Of a stretch of DNA of 64,000 bases, positions 48,655-60,855 are shown in pieces (position 1 is the stretch's first letter; every line of letters starts with the position of its first letter). Both the position numbers and the translations under genes were made by a program. The stretch comes from Methylomusa anaerophila (GTDB lineage: Bacteria; Bacillota; Negativicutes; Sporomusales; Sporomusaceae). Below the pieces are notes generated by a model. It was not told where the DNA came from, searched no databases, and saw only the letters and a list, made by a program, of their open reading frames with translations. The DNA lies in assembly GCF_003966895.1 (NCBI RefSeq), contig NZ_AP018449.1, positions 565,424 to 629,423 on the forward strand, in the 5' to 3' direction.

Positions 48655-50544
48655 ATGCAAAAGAAACTATGTCTCACCTTCTGTTTATGCGGCGCCATGC
48701 TTATCCCCGCCATCGGGCCTGGCACCGTTTCAGCCGCCAACGGCGAACTGCCCGACAGAGCGGCAATTGCCGACGCCTATAAATGGCGTCTTAATGACAT
48801 CTACCCCAACGATACTGCCTGGCAGGCCGATGCGAATAAGTTAAAGACCCTGTTTTCCCAGGTAGCCGGTTACCAGGGAAAACTGGGAAACTCTGCCCAT
48901 GATCTTTTGGCCTGCCTTAAACTCCAAGATGAAATCAGCATTTTAGCCGGCGAAAGACTCTATCCTTACGCTCGTATGCGCCGGGATGAAAATACGGCCG
49001 ATAATGAGTACCAGGCGCTGAGCGGCAAAGCCCAGTCCCTGCTGGTTGAAGCCAAAGCGGCCACCGGCTTTATTGAGCCGGAAATCTTAGCCATACCGGC
49101 AAACAAGCTGGCCGCATTCCGCCGGCAGGAACCGGCGTTAAAACCATATAGTTACTTCTTGGACGGACTCCTGCTGAAAAAAAAGCATGTCCTCTCCCCA
49201 GCTCAGGAAGAGCTGCTGTTTCGTTCAGAAGATGTGACGGAAGCGCCTGCGGACATATTTAATACGCTTACCGGCGCGGATATGAAATTCCCCGCCGTTA
49301 AAGACGAACAAGGCCAGGAAGTACAGCTAAGCCCCGGCCGGTACATTAATTTTCTCCGCTCAAATGACCGGGAAGTGCGCCGTACCGCCTTTGAAGCCTA
49401 CAACAATACTTATCATCAATATCGCAATACTCTGGCCGCCACTTTGAACGGCTACGTAAAGAAGAATATCTATTACGCCAAATCCCGCAACTACGCTTCC
49501 GCCCTGGAGGCCTCCCTGGCCCCTGACCGCATTCCTGTCAGCGTCTATGACAACCTTATTACCACCGTCAACAACCACCTGGAACCCCTGCACCGCTATG
49601 TAGCGTTAAAAAAGAAAGCGCTGCAGCTCCAGGAAATCCATATGTATGACTTGTATGTGCCGCTGGTCCGGGATGTACGCTACCAAATTCCTTACGATGA
49701 GGGAATTAAAATGGTGGAAAGGGCTTTAGCCCCGCTGGGTCCCGATTATGCCCTCAATCTAAATAAGGCGATTACCTCAGGCTGGATTGATGCTTACGAA
49801 ACCAAAAACAAGCGGTCCGGAGCCTACTCATGGGGTATCTATGGTGTTCACCCTTTCATCCTGCTCAATTACAACAATGATTTAAACGATGTTTCCACCA
49901 TTGCCCATGAATTAGGCCATACCATGCACAGCTTTTACAGCAACGCCAGCCAGCCTTTCATCACATCCCAATATTCCATCTTCACGGCTGAAACGGCTTC
50001 CACCGTCAATGAGCATCTCTTTTTAAACCACATGCTAAACCAGACAACCGCTAAAAACAAAAAGATCTATCTGATTAATCAATACCTGGAAGACCTGCGC
50101 GCAACGGTATACCGGCAGACTATGTTCGCCGAATTCGAAAAAATGATCTACGCAAGGGCGGAACAGGGCGAAACCCTTACCGCCGACAGTCTGGAGCGGA
50201 TCTATCATGATTTAAATGTTAAATATTTCGGACCGGAGATGACGGTGGATAAAGAAATCGATATCGAGTGGGCCCGCGTTCCTCATTTCTATCGCAACTT
50301 CTATGTTTACCAGTACGCAACAGGCTATTCCGCCGCCACGGCCTTGTCCGAACAAATACTGACCGAAGGAAAACCCGCCCGGGAACGCTATATCAACCAG
50401 TTCCTCAAAGCGGGCGGATCGGACACTCCCATTAATATTCTGAAGCGGGCGGGAGTGGATATGGCGGCGCCCCAGCCCATTGAAGTTACCCTGACCAAAT
50501 TCGCCGCTTTGGTGGATCAACTGGAAAAGCTGCTGGCGGAATGA
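48655..50544 (+). CDS. pepF: Exported M3-family oligoendopeptidase F
   Basis: 629 residues. An N-terminal signal peptide (KKLCLTFCLCGAMLIPAIGPGTVSA) precedes the M3 fold, which is unusual because PepF is normally cytoplasmic. YKWRLNDIYPNDTAWQAD is the PepF N-terminus. The zinc site is STIAHELGHTMHSFYS (HExxH) with the downstream glutamate in FTAETASTVNEH. The end, YATGYSAATALSEQIL..G....RYINFLKAGGS-like, matches the family. AAAAGGAG lies seven bases before ATG 48655. It would trim oligopeptides outside the membrane. Confidence 0.93.
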   Translation: MQKKLCLTFCLCGAMLIPAIGPGTVSAANGELPDRAAIADAYKWRLNDIYPNDTAWQADANKLKTLFSQVAGYQGKLGNSAHDLLACLKLQDEISILAGERLYPYARMRRDENTADNEYQALSGKAQSLLVEAKAATGFIEPEILAIPANKLAAFRRQEPALKPYSYFLDGLLLKKKHVLSPAQEELLFRSEDVTEAPADIFNTLTGADMKFPAVKDEQGQEVQLSPGRYINFLRSNDREVRRTAFEAYNNTYHQYRNTLAATLNGYVKKNIYYAKSRNYASALEASLAPDRIPVSVYDNLITTVNNHLEPLHRYVALKKKALQLQEIHMYDLYVPLVRDVRYQIPYDEGIKMVERALAPLGPDYALNLNKAITSGWIDAYETKNKRSGAYSWGIYGVHPFILLNYNNDLNDVSTIAHELGHTMHSFYSNASQPFITSQYSIFTAETASTVNEHLFLNHMLNQTTAKNKKIYLINQYLEDLRATVYRQTMFAEFEKMIYARAEQGETLTADSLERIYHDLNVKYFGPEMTVDKEIDIEWARVPHFYRNFYVYQYATGYSAATALSEQILTEGKPARERYINQFLKAGGSDTPINILKRAGVDMAAPQPIEVTLTKFAALVDQLEKLLAE

Positions 50545-50587
50545 TCAATGATCCTTAATGACATTAATGTCATTAAGGATCATTGAT
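50544..50587. terminator. 44-bp perfect palindrome between convergent genes
   Basis: The two 22-base arms (ATCAATGATCCTTAATGACA and a few more bases) are exact complements. The palindrome includes the stop codons of both pepF and the dehydrogenase gene. It lacks a T run, so termination by it is likely but not proven. Confidence 0.6.
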
Positions 50588-51539
50588 TTACAATATTAAC
50601 CGGTTTTCCTTGCATAAAAGCTTCAATATTTGCCGCCAAAAGCTGAATAAGCCTTTGTCGCGACTCCAGGCATTTCCAGCCTATATGGGGCGTAAGAATA
50701 ACATTGTCCATGGCAAATAAAGGATTATCCGGTTCCGGCGGTTCCGGGTCCTGGACGTCAAGGGCGGCGCCGGCAAGTTGTTTGTTTTGTAAGGCTTCAA
50801 TCAAATCGGTTTCTTTTATAATGGCTCCCCGGGAGGTGTTGATGATAAATGCTGACGACTTCATCAACTTCAGCCGGTCTTTATTGATAAGGTGTTTTGT
50901 CCCGGCGGTAAGGGGACAATGAATGGTTACAAAATCGCTCTTTTGGAGCAATTCCTCCAGGCCAGCGGCATGTATATCCGGTTGAGGCCACGTTTTTGGG
51001 GTCCGGCTGTACACGAGAATATTCATTCCCAGAGCCAGAGCGATTTTCATCACCTGTTGTCCAATGGCGCCGGCGCCGATGACTCCCAGCGTCTTGTTTT
51101 GCAACTCACCATGGGGCACCTGCAGGAATTGGGTAAAATTATTGAAGTTTTGCCGTTTGATCATGACCTGCTGCCGGGCTAACGCAGAGCTTAAATCTAA
51201 GATAAAGGCAATCGCCAACTGCGCCACAGCTTCGGTGCTGTAGCCGGGAACATTGCAGACGGCAATATTCTTTTCGCCGGCGGCGGCAATATCGATATTG
51301 TTGTAGCCGGTGCCGGCTTCACAGATGAGTTTCACAGAGGCAGGGAATTGGCTGATTAAATTCCTTCCCACCGGCAATTCCTTAGTGATAATAACATTTT
51401 GATCCTTAACCCTTGCTATGATTTCATCACTGCTGCTGACATCGTATTTGGCAACAGAAGTGAGTTTAGTCAACGGTGAAAAATCAAGCTTGTGGTCAAA
51501 ATCCAGTTTTGCCGCATTGAGGATTACTGTTTTTTTCAT
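50580..51539 (-). CDS. D-2-hydroxyacid dehydrogenase (hydroxypyruvate/glycerate type)
   Basis: 319 residues. The NAD domain has LGVIGAGAIGQQVMKIALALGMNILVYSR (GxGxxG). Catalytic Arg is in INTSRGAIIKETDLIEAL, Glu in DVQDPEPPEPDNPL and His in ILTPHIGWKCLESR. The EAGTGYNNID segment is the substrate-side motif common in glycerate and lactate members. It would reduce 2-oxo acids such as hydroxypyruvate. Being next to a lactate operon, an NAD-linked D-lactate role is also possible. Confidence 0.9.
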   Translation of the reverse strand: MKKTVILNAAKLDFDHKLDFSPLTKLTSVAKYDVSSSDEIIARVKDQNVIITKELPVGRNLISQFPASVKLICEAGTGYNNIDIAAAGEKNIAVCNVPGYSTEAVAQLAIAFILDLSSALARQQVMIKRQNFNNFTQFLQVPHGELQNKTLGVIGAGAIGQQVMKIALALGMNILVYSRTPKTWPQPDIHAAGLEELLQKSDFVTIHCPLTAGTKHLINKDRLKLMKSSAFIINTSRGAIIKETDLIEALQNKQLAGAALDVQDPEPPEPDNPLFAMDNVILTPHIGWKCLESRQRLIQLLAANIEAFMQGKPVNIVNQ

Positions 51540-51573
51540 ACTTACCCCCTTAATTGGAAAATTGCAAGGGCTC

Positions 51574-51613
51574 TGAGGAGCAACGACGCTAGGCGAAGTT
51601 TTTCAACAGCCTG
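51574..51613. repeat. Fragment related to the dispersed structured repeat
   Basis: GAGGAGCAACGACGC, a CTAGGCGAAG segment and TTTTTCAACAG resemble the right third of the repeats at 8673 and 46711 (GCAGGAGCAACGACGCAGAT and GGCGGTTT..AGCAG). It lies between the dehydrogenase and the lactate operon. Confidence 0.5.
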
Positions 51614-51627
51614 AGCGGAAAAAGTGA

Positions 51628-53793
51628 CTATACTTTTTCCGCCAGAATGTCGGCCACATGTTTAATTTTAATGTGGGGAGCCTGTTTGTCAAGGCCTCCC
51701 TGAATTTGCATCATGCACGCCGGACAGGCCACGGCGACTACTGCCGCGCCGCTGTCGATAATATTGGTTATTTTCTGTTTTAAGATGGGCATGGACAACT
51801 CGGCATATTTGATTCCGAAAGCCCCGGCCATGCCGCAGCATTTATCGCAGTCTTTCATTTCCACCAGTTGATAGGCGGAAGCCGCCGCCAACAATTCCCG
51901 CGGTTCCCGATAGATGCCCAGACCGCGTTTGATGTGACAGGAATCATGGTAAGTTACGGCAGTCGGGCCGTCGACTTGCTTCAGCCGCCCGGCTTGTCGG
52001 TAGCATCCGGCCACAAAGCTGGTAAATTCCCGGACTTTGTGAGCAATTTTTTCCGCCCGTTTCTTCCAGGCCGGATCATCGGTAAAAAGCTCCCCGTAGG
52101 TTTGGTGCCACGTCTCGGCGCAAGTCGGACAAGCGGCTACAATCACATCAGGGGCGGCAGCCTCAAAAGCGGCAATATTTTGTTTGGCAATCTTCCTGCC
52201 CGTCTCCCGGTCTCCCATTCCCAGTACAGGCTTGCCGCAGCAGCTTTGCTCATCAGGGAAGACCACCTCCATGTTAAGATCCTGCAAGACCTTGTACACC
52301 GACTCACCTGTCTCCGGAAATACAAAATCAATATTGCAGCCACAGAAAAAGGCCACTCGTTTTACCGGTTTGGTCACTTGGGCGGTAATTTTTGGAATCC
52401 GGTCCCGCAAAGGCTCGGCGGCAATCGCCGGCAGACTGCGGTCTTTGGTCATTCCGGCCATAAACAGCGGCAAATGCCGGATCAGGCGGCCGGTCTGAAA
52501 AGGCTTCTGGCCGATGGAAGCCAACCGCAAAAACGTATGAAACACCCGGCGGTTGCTGATAACATTTTCAAACACCGTACTCACCGCGAAGGGCAACCCA
52601 TGCTCTTTGACGGCTCTGGCCCGCAATTCTTCAATAAGGCCAGGTATGTCGATTTTGCCGGGACAAATTTCCACGCACTTGCGGCAGCCAATGCAAAGCT
52701 CATTGAATTTCTCAAAATCCCCCATACTGTTGAGGAAGGCGGTCAGAATGGCGCCGATGCCGCCGGCGTAAATATGGCCGTACACATGACCGCCCACCAG
52801 TGTGTATACCGGACAGACATTTAAACAAGACGCGCAGCGGACACACTGGTAGATTTGCTTGAACTTGTCGTCCCGGGCCGCGTTAAGACGGCCGTTGTCA
52901 AACAGAATAATGTGCAGCTCCTTATCCTCTTCCACCCATTTGCCATTTTTCCTGACCATTATGGGGGTAACCCCCGCTACCATGCTCATATAGCTGGTCA
53001 TCAACTGGCCGGTGGCGTTGCGGGGCAGGGTGCGCAAAATAGGCGCGGCATCTTTAATGGTGGGGATTAATTTTTCATAACCGATAATGACTACATGAAT
53101 GCGGGGCAGGGTGGTTACCAGCCGGGCGTTGCCTTCATTGGTCACCAGGCCGATGGCTCCATTCTCCGCAATGCCGAAATTGGCGCCGGATATACCCATA
53201 TCCGCCTGTAAGAATTCCTGGCGCAGCCTGGTTCGGGCCGCCTCAACCATAAAGGGAATATCTGTCGGTATCTCCTGTTTCAGTTCTTGGGAAAAATACC
53301 CGGCAATCTGCTGCCGGTTCAGATGAATCGCCGGCATCACCATATGGGACGGCTTCTGGCCGGCCAGGGAAATTATCCATTCCCCCAGGTCGGTTTCTTT
53401 CACCTGCAGGCCGTCAGCCTCCAGGTCGCGGTTCAGGTGAATTTCCTCCGCTGCCATGGATTTGGATTTCACGATCCGGTTAACACCCTTTTCCCGGCAA
53501 AGGTCAAGCAGGTATTTTTTCAGCGCCGCCCCGTCTTTGGCCCGGAAGACCCGGGCTCCCCGTTTGACAGCCTCGGCTTCAAACCGGTCGGCCAGCTTGT
53601 CGATGTCCGCCACCGCCCCGGCCTTCATCCGGCGGACCTGTTCCCGCAGCGCGTCAATATCCTCGACATTTTCATAAGCCTTGGCCCTGGCTACAGGATA
53701 AGCCTCGGCAAAACGCCCCAAAGCCCCCCGCAGCACTTCATCGCTCAATTTTTCATGAATTTCGTTCTTGATGTTACGGTCGTTGGCTTCCAT
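51628..53793 (-). CDS. LutB-LutA fused L-lactate dehydrogenase subunit (LUD, 4Fe-4S, CCG)
   Basis: 721 residues. Residues about 60-300 are a LUD domain (ADMGISGANFGIAENGAIGLVTNEGNARL). A dicluster ferredoxin part follows: CVRCASCLNVCP and CIGCRKCVEICP (about 315-380). The C-terminal part has two CCG repeats: FFCGCNIDF...SCCGKPVLGMG and YHDSCHIKRGLGI...KCCGMAGAFG. The combination equals LutB plus LutA, as in the LdhH-type fusions of anaerobes. It oxidises L-lactate to pyruvate with the LutC partner encoded just upstream. ATG 53793 overlaps the lutC stop (TAATG) with GGAGGTGACC before it. Confidence 0.93.
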   Translation of the reverse strand: MEANDRNIKNEIHEKLSDEVLRGALGRFAEAYPVARAKAYENVEDIDALREQVRRMKAGAVADIDKLADRFEAEAVKRGARVFRAKDGAALKKYLLDLCREKGVNRIVKSKSMAAEEIHLNRDLEADGLQVKETDLGEWIISLAGQKPSHMVMPAIHLNRQQIAGYFSQELKQEIPTDIPFMVEAARTRLRQEFLQADMGISGANFGIAENGAIGLVTNEGNARLVTTLPRIHVVIIGYEKLIPTIKDAAPILRTLPRNATGQLMTSYMSMVAGVTPIMVRKNGKWVEEDKELHIILFDNGRLNAARDDKFKQIYQCVRCASCLNVCPVYTLVGGHVYGHIYAGGIGAILTAFLNSMGDFEKFNELCIGCRKCVEICPGKIDIPGLIEELRARAVKEHGLPFAVSTVFENVISNRRVFHTFLRLASIGQKPFQTGRLIRHLPLFMAGMTKDRSLPAIAAEPLRDRIPKITAQVTKPVKRVAFFCGCNIDFVFPETGESVYKVLQDLNMEVVFPDEQSCCGKPVLGMGDRETGRKIAKQNIAAFEAAAPDVIVAACPTCAETWHQTYGELFTDDPAWKKRAEKIAHKVREFTSFVAGCYRQAGRLKQVDGPTAVTYHDSCHIKRGLGIYREPRELLAAASAYQLVEMKDCDKCCGMAGAFGIKYAELSMPILKQKITNIIDSGAAVVAVACPACMMQIQGGLDKQAPHIKIKHVADILAEKV

Positions 53794-54437
53794 TATTGGT
53801 CACCTCCGCAAATATCCGCAGCGGCAATATCAGTGGCAATATCAATGGCAACGATTATAAACCGTTTGGGGCCATGGACGCCAATGGTCAGAACCCGCTC
53901 GATGTCCGCCGTCCGGCTGGGGCCGGTGATAAAGCTGATATAGCCCCGGTCGTAAGCCTTGGCGATAACTTCCATTGCCTCCGTCACGCCGGCAACAATA
54001 TGATTGCTGTTTAAAAAAGCCACATGCACCGGCGGCAAAGCGGAAACCAGCCGGCTCTCAATGGCGTAGGCGTCCTGGCAGACGCTGCCGGTTTCCGCAA
54101 TGCCAAATTCAACGGTGGAAATACCCATATCGGCCTTTTCCGCCTGTTCGGCAATATCCGCAGGCTGTGAGTACACGGCAAGCCCTGCCTTGCCGAGGGC
54201 TGCCGCAATACCGCCCGCCTGCTGCAACAGACTGTCGGCAATAACAATATTTTTGGCGTTAATATATTTCGCCAGATTGGCGACAGCCTCCCGGGCTTCA
54301 GCCGCCGTTTTCACCGGGAATACTTCCGCCGCTGCGCTCTTGGCCCGGTCCTCGAATTCAGCAAATAAATGGCGGCCAAATTTTTCGGCAGGCAAATCAG
54401 CAAAATATTGTTGCCATTTATTGCTGACTTTTTTCAT
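53793..54437 (-). CDS. lutC: LutC-like LUD-domain lactate utilisation protein
   Basis: 214 residues. KADMGISTVEFGIAETGSVCQDAYAIESRLVSALPPVHVAFL and ISFITGPSRTADIERVLTIGVHGPKRFIIVAID are the LUD/LutC signatures. It is a subunit of the LutABC-type L-lactate oxidase. AGGGGGG places the start at ATG 54437, not GTG 54446. It overlaps the next gene by one base. Confidence 0.93.
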   Translation of the reverse strand: MKKVSNKWQQYFADLPAEKFGRHLFAEFEDRAKSAAAEVFPVKTAAEAREAVANLAKYINAKNIVIADSLLQQAGGIAAALGKAGLAVYSQPADIAEQAEKADMGISTVEFGIAETGSVCQDAYAIESRLVSALPPVHVAFLNSNHIVAGVTEAMEVIAKAYDRGYISFITGPSRTADIERVLTIGVHGPKRFIIVAIDIATDIAAADICGGDQ

Positions 54438-54450
54438 ACCCTTCACCCCC

Positions 54451-55764
54451 CTAATTCAAGCCGGCCTGATAGGACTTTGCCAGAAACTGAACGACATGCA
54501 GCGTTTCCTGCTTCATGTGGTTACGCACTAAACCGTCTGTCAGATGAATGCGGCAGCTGGGGCAACTGGTGGCAACCACATCCGCATTCGTGGACGCAAT
54601 ATCGGCTATTTTCCGGTCATTAATTTTGCAGGCCTCCTCATAATGGGCCATCATAAAGGAACCGCCAGCGCCGCAGCAGCGGGCCGGTTCTTTCATTTCC
54701 ACCAATTTAAGCCCGGGAATGGCTTTTAGAATTTCCCGCGGCTGGGTGGTTACCTTAATCCCCCGGGCCATATGGCAGGGATCATGCATGGTGACGATTG
54801 CTTTGACTTCCCCCAGATTATCTTTACGGAACTTCACCACATCCACCAGGAACTGGCTTATTTCATAAGTCTTATCGGCCAGTTTCCGCACCCGTGCCAG
54901 CATAGCCGGGTCATCGTGGAACATTTCCGGGTATTCAACTTTCCAGGCCTCGGTGCAAGACCCGCAGGCGGTGACAATGTAATCCAAATTATAGCGTTCA
55001 AAAGTCTCAATGTTGTGTTTGGCAAACAGTTTGGCCAGCTCATGATCGCCCGACATTGCCACCGGTGTGCCGCAGCAGTGCTGCATGGCCGGCATAACTA
55101 CCTCAACATTGTTGGCCTTTAATACACTGACAACCGCTTGGCCGATATCGGTATAAACGTAATTTGCCGTGCAACCCGTGAAAAAACCCACCCGCATTTT
55201 GGGGTTATCCACTTTGACGGTCTCCGGCAACATGCTTCGCAGCGGCGTGGCGGCGAACGGCGGCATTACCCGGCGCTTATCCAGTCCCGGCATGGGAAAA
55301 CGGGCAACAACCGCCATCGCTCTGGGAAGTTTTTTAAAGGAAAGCGGACCAAACAGTCCCGCCAGGCGCAGGGCAAAATCAAATACAGCCCGATGTTTAA
55401 GAAAACCAAATACTGCCTTTTTGATTGGATGCAGGCCCCGGGCTTTTACTGCCGCCCGGCGTCCCCGGATAATCAGCTCGTCGGCTTTGACCCCGCAGGG
55501 GCATTTGACGGCGCAGGCTTTGCAGGACAAGCACATGGACATGATTTGGTCAAACCCGGCGGTAATATCAAGGTTGCCGTTATTCACCGCTTCAATTAGC
55601 GCCAGTTTGCCCCGGGCCACACTTTTTTCCGTCTGCAGCTCCTTGTAAATCGGGCAGACCTCCATACAGTTGCCGCATTTCATGCAATTGGCCAGATCGT
55701 CGCTAATTTCAGCCAACAGGGCTTGCCCGGCTTTCACATCTTTATTGTCGTTCATATCCTTCAT
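54451..55764 (-). CDS. glcF: Iron-sulfur subunit of a GlcD-type D-lactate/glycolate dehydrogenase
   Basis: 437 residues. Two ferredoxin motifs, CMKCGNCMEVCP and CLSCKACAVKCP, are followed by two CCG repeats: FFTGCTANYVYTD...HCCGTPVAMSGD and MHDPCHMARGIKV...RCCGAGGSFM. This is the GlcF/CCG partner of the flavin subunit encoded immediately upstream. GGAGAG gives ATG 55764, three bases after the glcD stop. Electrons from the flavin pass through it to quinone or another carrier. Confidence 0.92.
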   Translation of the reverse strand: MKDMNDNKDVKAGQALLAEISDDLANCMKCGNCMEVCPIYKELQTEKSVARGKLALIEAVNNGNLDITAGFDQIMSMCLSCKACAVKCPCGVKADELIIRGRRAAVKARGLHPIKKAVFGFLKHRAVFDFALRLAGLFGPLSFKKLPRAMAVVARFPMPGLDKRRVMPPFAATPLRSMLPETVKVDNPKMRVGFFTGCTANYVYTDIGQAVVSVLKANNVEVVMPAMQHCCGTPVAMSGDHELAKLFAKHNIETFERYNLDYIVTACGSCTEAWKVEYPEMFHDDPAMLARVRKLADKTYEISQFLVDVVKFRKDNLGEVKAIVTMHDPCHMARGIKVTTQPREILKAIPGLKLVEMKEPARCCGAGGSFMMAHYEEACKINDRKIADIASTNADVVATSCPSCRIHLTDGLVRNHMKQETLHVVQFLAKSYQAGLN

Positions 55765-55766
55765 AG

Positions 55767-57149
55767 TTAACACTCTCCGACTAGTTTCCCGGGATTGAGA
55801 ATACCGTTCGGGTCAAGAGCTTTTTTAATGGTTCGCATGACTTCCATGCCCACCGGACCGAACTGGTCTTCCATATACCTGAGTTTGCCCAGACCGATGC
55901 CGTGTTCACCGCTCAAAGTGCCGCCCAGTTTGATCGCTGTGGCAAAAATTTCGTCCATAGCCTTATAAACCCGTTCCATTTCTTCTTTGTCGCGAATGTC
56001 GCAGACAAGGGTGGGATGCATATTGCCGTCGCCGGCATGCCCAAAGGTGCCGATCCGGACTTTGTATTTGGCGGCAATTTCATTGATTGCCCGGATCATA
56101 TCCGGCACTTTGCTGCGAGGCACCGTGGCATCCTCCACAAAGGTCGTCGGCCGGAGTTTGGCCAGAGCCGGCAGCGCCGCCCGGCGGGCAGCCCAGATTT
56201 TGTCCCGGTCGGCCGTGTCTTTGGCCACCCGGATTTCATCGGCCTTGTTGGCCTTTAGCACTTCCAGCACTTTAGCCGCTTCTTTTTCCACAACCGCCGG
56301 AATTCCGTCAACCTCAATCAGCAGCACGGCTTCGGCATTAACAGGCAGCCCCACATGCGCATAATCTTCAACCGTGCGGATAGTGGCATTATCCATTATT
56401 TCCAAAGTGGCAGGAATAATTTTGTTGGCGATGATACTGGCAATGGAATTGCCGGCATTATCCAGGTTGTTAAAAATAGCCATCATACTTTTCCTTGTTT
56501 CCGGCGCCGGCACCAGCTTAACAATAATCTTGGTAATAACGCACAGCGTTCCCTCCGCGCCGGTAAACAGCTTGGTCAGATCATAGCCGGCCACGTCTTT
56601 AACGTTTTTGCCACCGGTATTCATGATCCGGCCGTCGGCCAGAACTACTTCCAGACCCATGACATAATGCTTGGTCACACCATATTTAAGTCCCCGCAGG
56701 CCCCCGGAGTTCTCGGCCACGGTGCCGCCCAGGGTGGCGGTGGTAACCGTGCCGGGATCAGGCGGATAAATCAGCCCGGATTGTTCCACAATTTTATTAA
56801 GATCCGACACCACCACTCCCGGTTCGGCTACAGCTACCAAATTCTCCGTATCCACCTCAATAATCCGGTTCATACGGGTCATGAGAAGGACAATCCCGCC
56901 CTGGGTCGGGACTGTGCCCGCGCTCAGATTGGTGCCCGCTCCCCGGACGTACACCGGAATCTTTTCCTTGTTGGCGATGGCCATTACCTGGGATACCTGC
57001 CCGGTATTTTCCGGAATGATAACAGTTGCCGGCAGATGAAAAAAGCCGGGAGTCGCATCATAGCCGTAAGAGAGCAAGTCTTCCTTGCTTGTCAGCACAT
57101 AAGTTTCACCAACTATTTTTTTAAATACTGCAATCAAATTGTTGTTCAT
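55767..57149 (-). CDS. glcD: GlcD-type FAD-linked D-lactate/glycolate dehydrogenase
   Basis: 460 residues of the vanillyl-alcohol oxidase flavin family. VYVRGAGTNLSAGTVPTQGGIVLL and YPPDPGTVTTATLGGTVAENSGGLRGLKYGVTKHYVMGLEVVLADG are the FAD-binding parts. GTFGHAGDGNMHPTLVCD and GGTLSGEHGIGLGKL are the C-terminal active-site segments. In lactate-oxidising anaerobes this pair acts on D-lactate. It lies directly downstream of PFOR, suiting lactate-to-pyruvate-to-acetyl-CoA flow. GAGG precedes ATG 57149. Confidence 0.94.
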   Translation of the reverse strand: MNNNLIAVFKKIVGETYVLTSKEDLLSYGYDATPGFFHLPATVIIPENTGQVSQVMAIANKEKIPVYVRGAGTNLSAGTVPTQGGIVLLMTRMNRIIEVDTENLVAVAEPGVVVSDLNKIVEQSGLIYPPDPGTVTTATLGGTVAENSGGLRGLKYGVTKHYVMGLEVVLADGRIMNTGGKNVKDVAGYDLTKLFTGAEGTLCVITKIIVKLVPAPETRKSMMAIFNNLDNAGNSIASIIANKIIPATLEIMDNATIRTVEDYAHVGLPVNAEAVLLIEVDGIPAVVEKEAAKVLEVLKANKADEIRVAKDTADRDKIWAARRAALPALAKLRPTTFVEDATVPRSKVPDMIRAINEIAAKYKVRIGTFGHAGDGNMHPTLVCDIRDKEEMERVYKAMDEIFATAIKLGGTLSGEHGIGLGKLRYMEDQFGPVGMEVMRTIKKALDPNGILNPGKLVGEC

Positions 57150-57227
57150 TTTACCACCACACTCCTCGTAGTGTGCTCTATCATTAAAAAAGCTATAAGG
57201 GAGGCATTAAAAAATCTATTGCTGGCA

Positions 57228-60818
<3,591 letters not shown>

Positions 60819-60855
60819 TTAGCGGCTGCCTGTGCGCAGCCTAACGAAATACGGG

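Noticed and set aside
51868..52824. Open frame of 318 codons on the plus strand
   Set aside because: Antisense to the LutB/LutA fusion; shadow frame.
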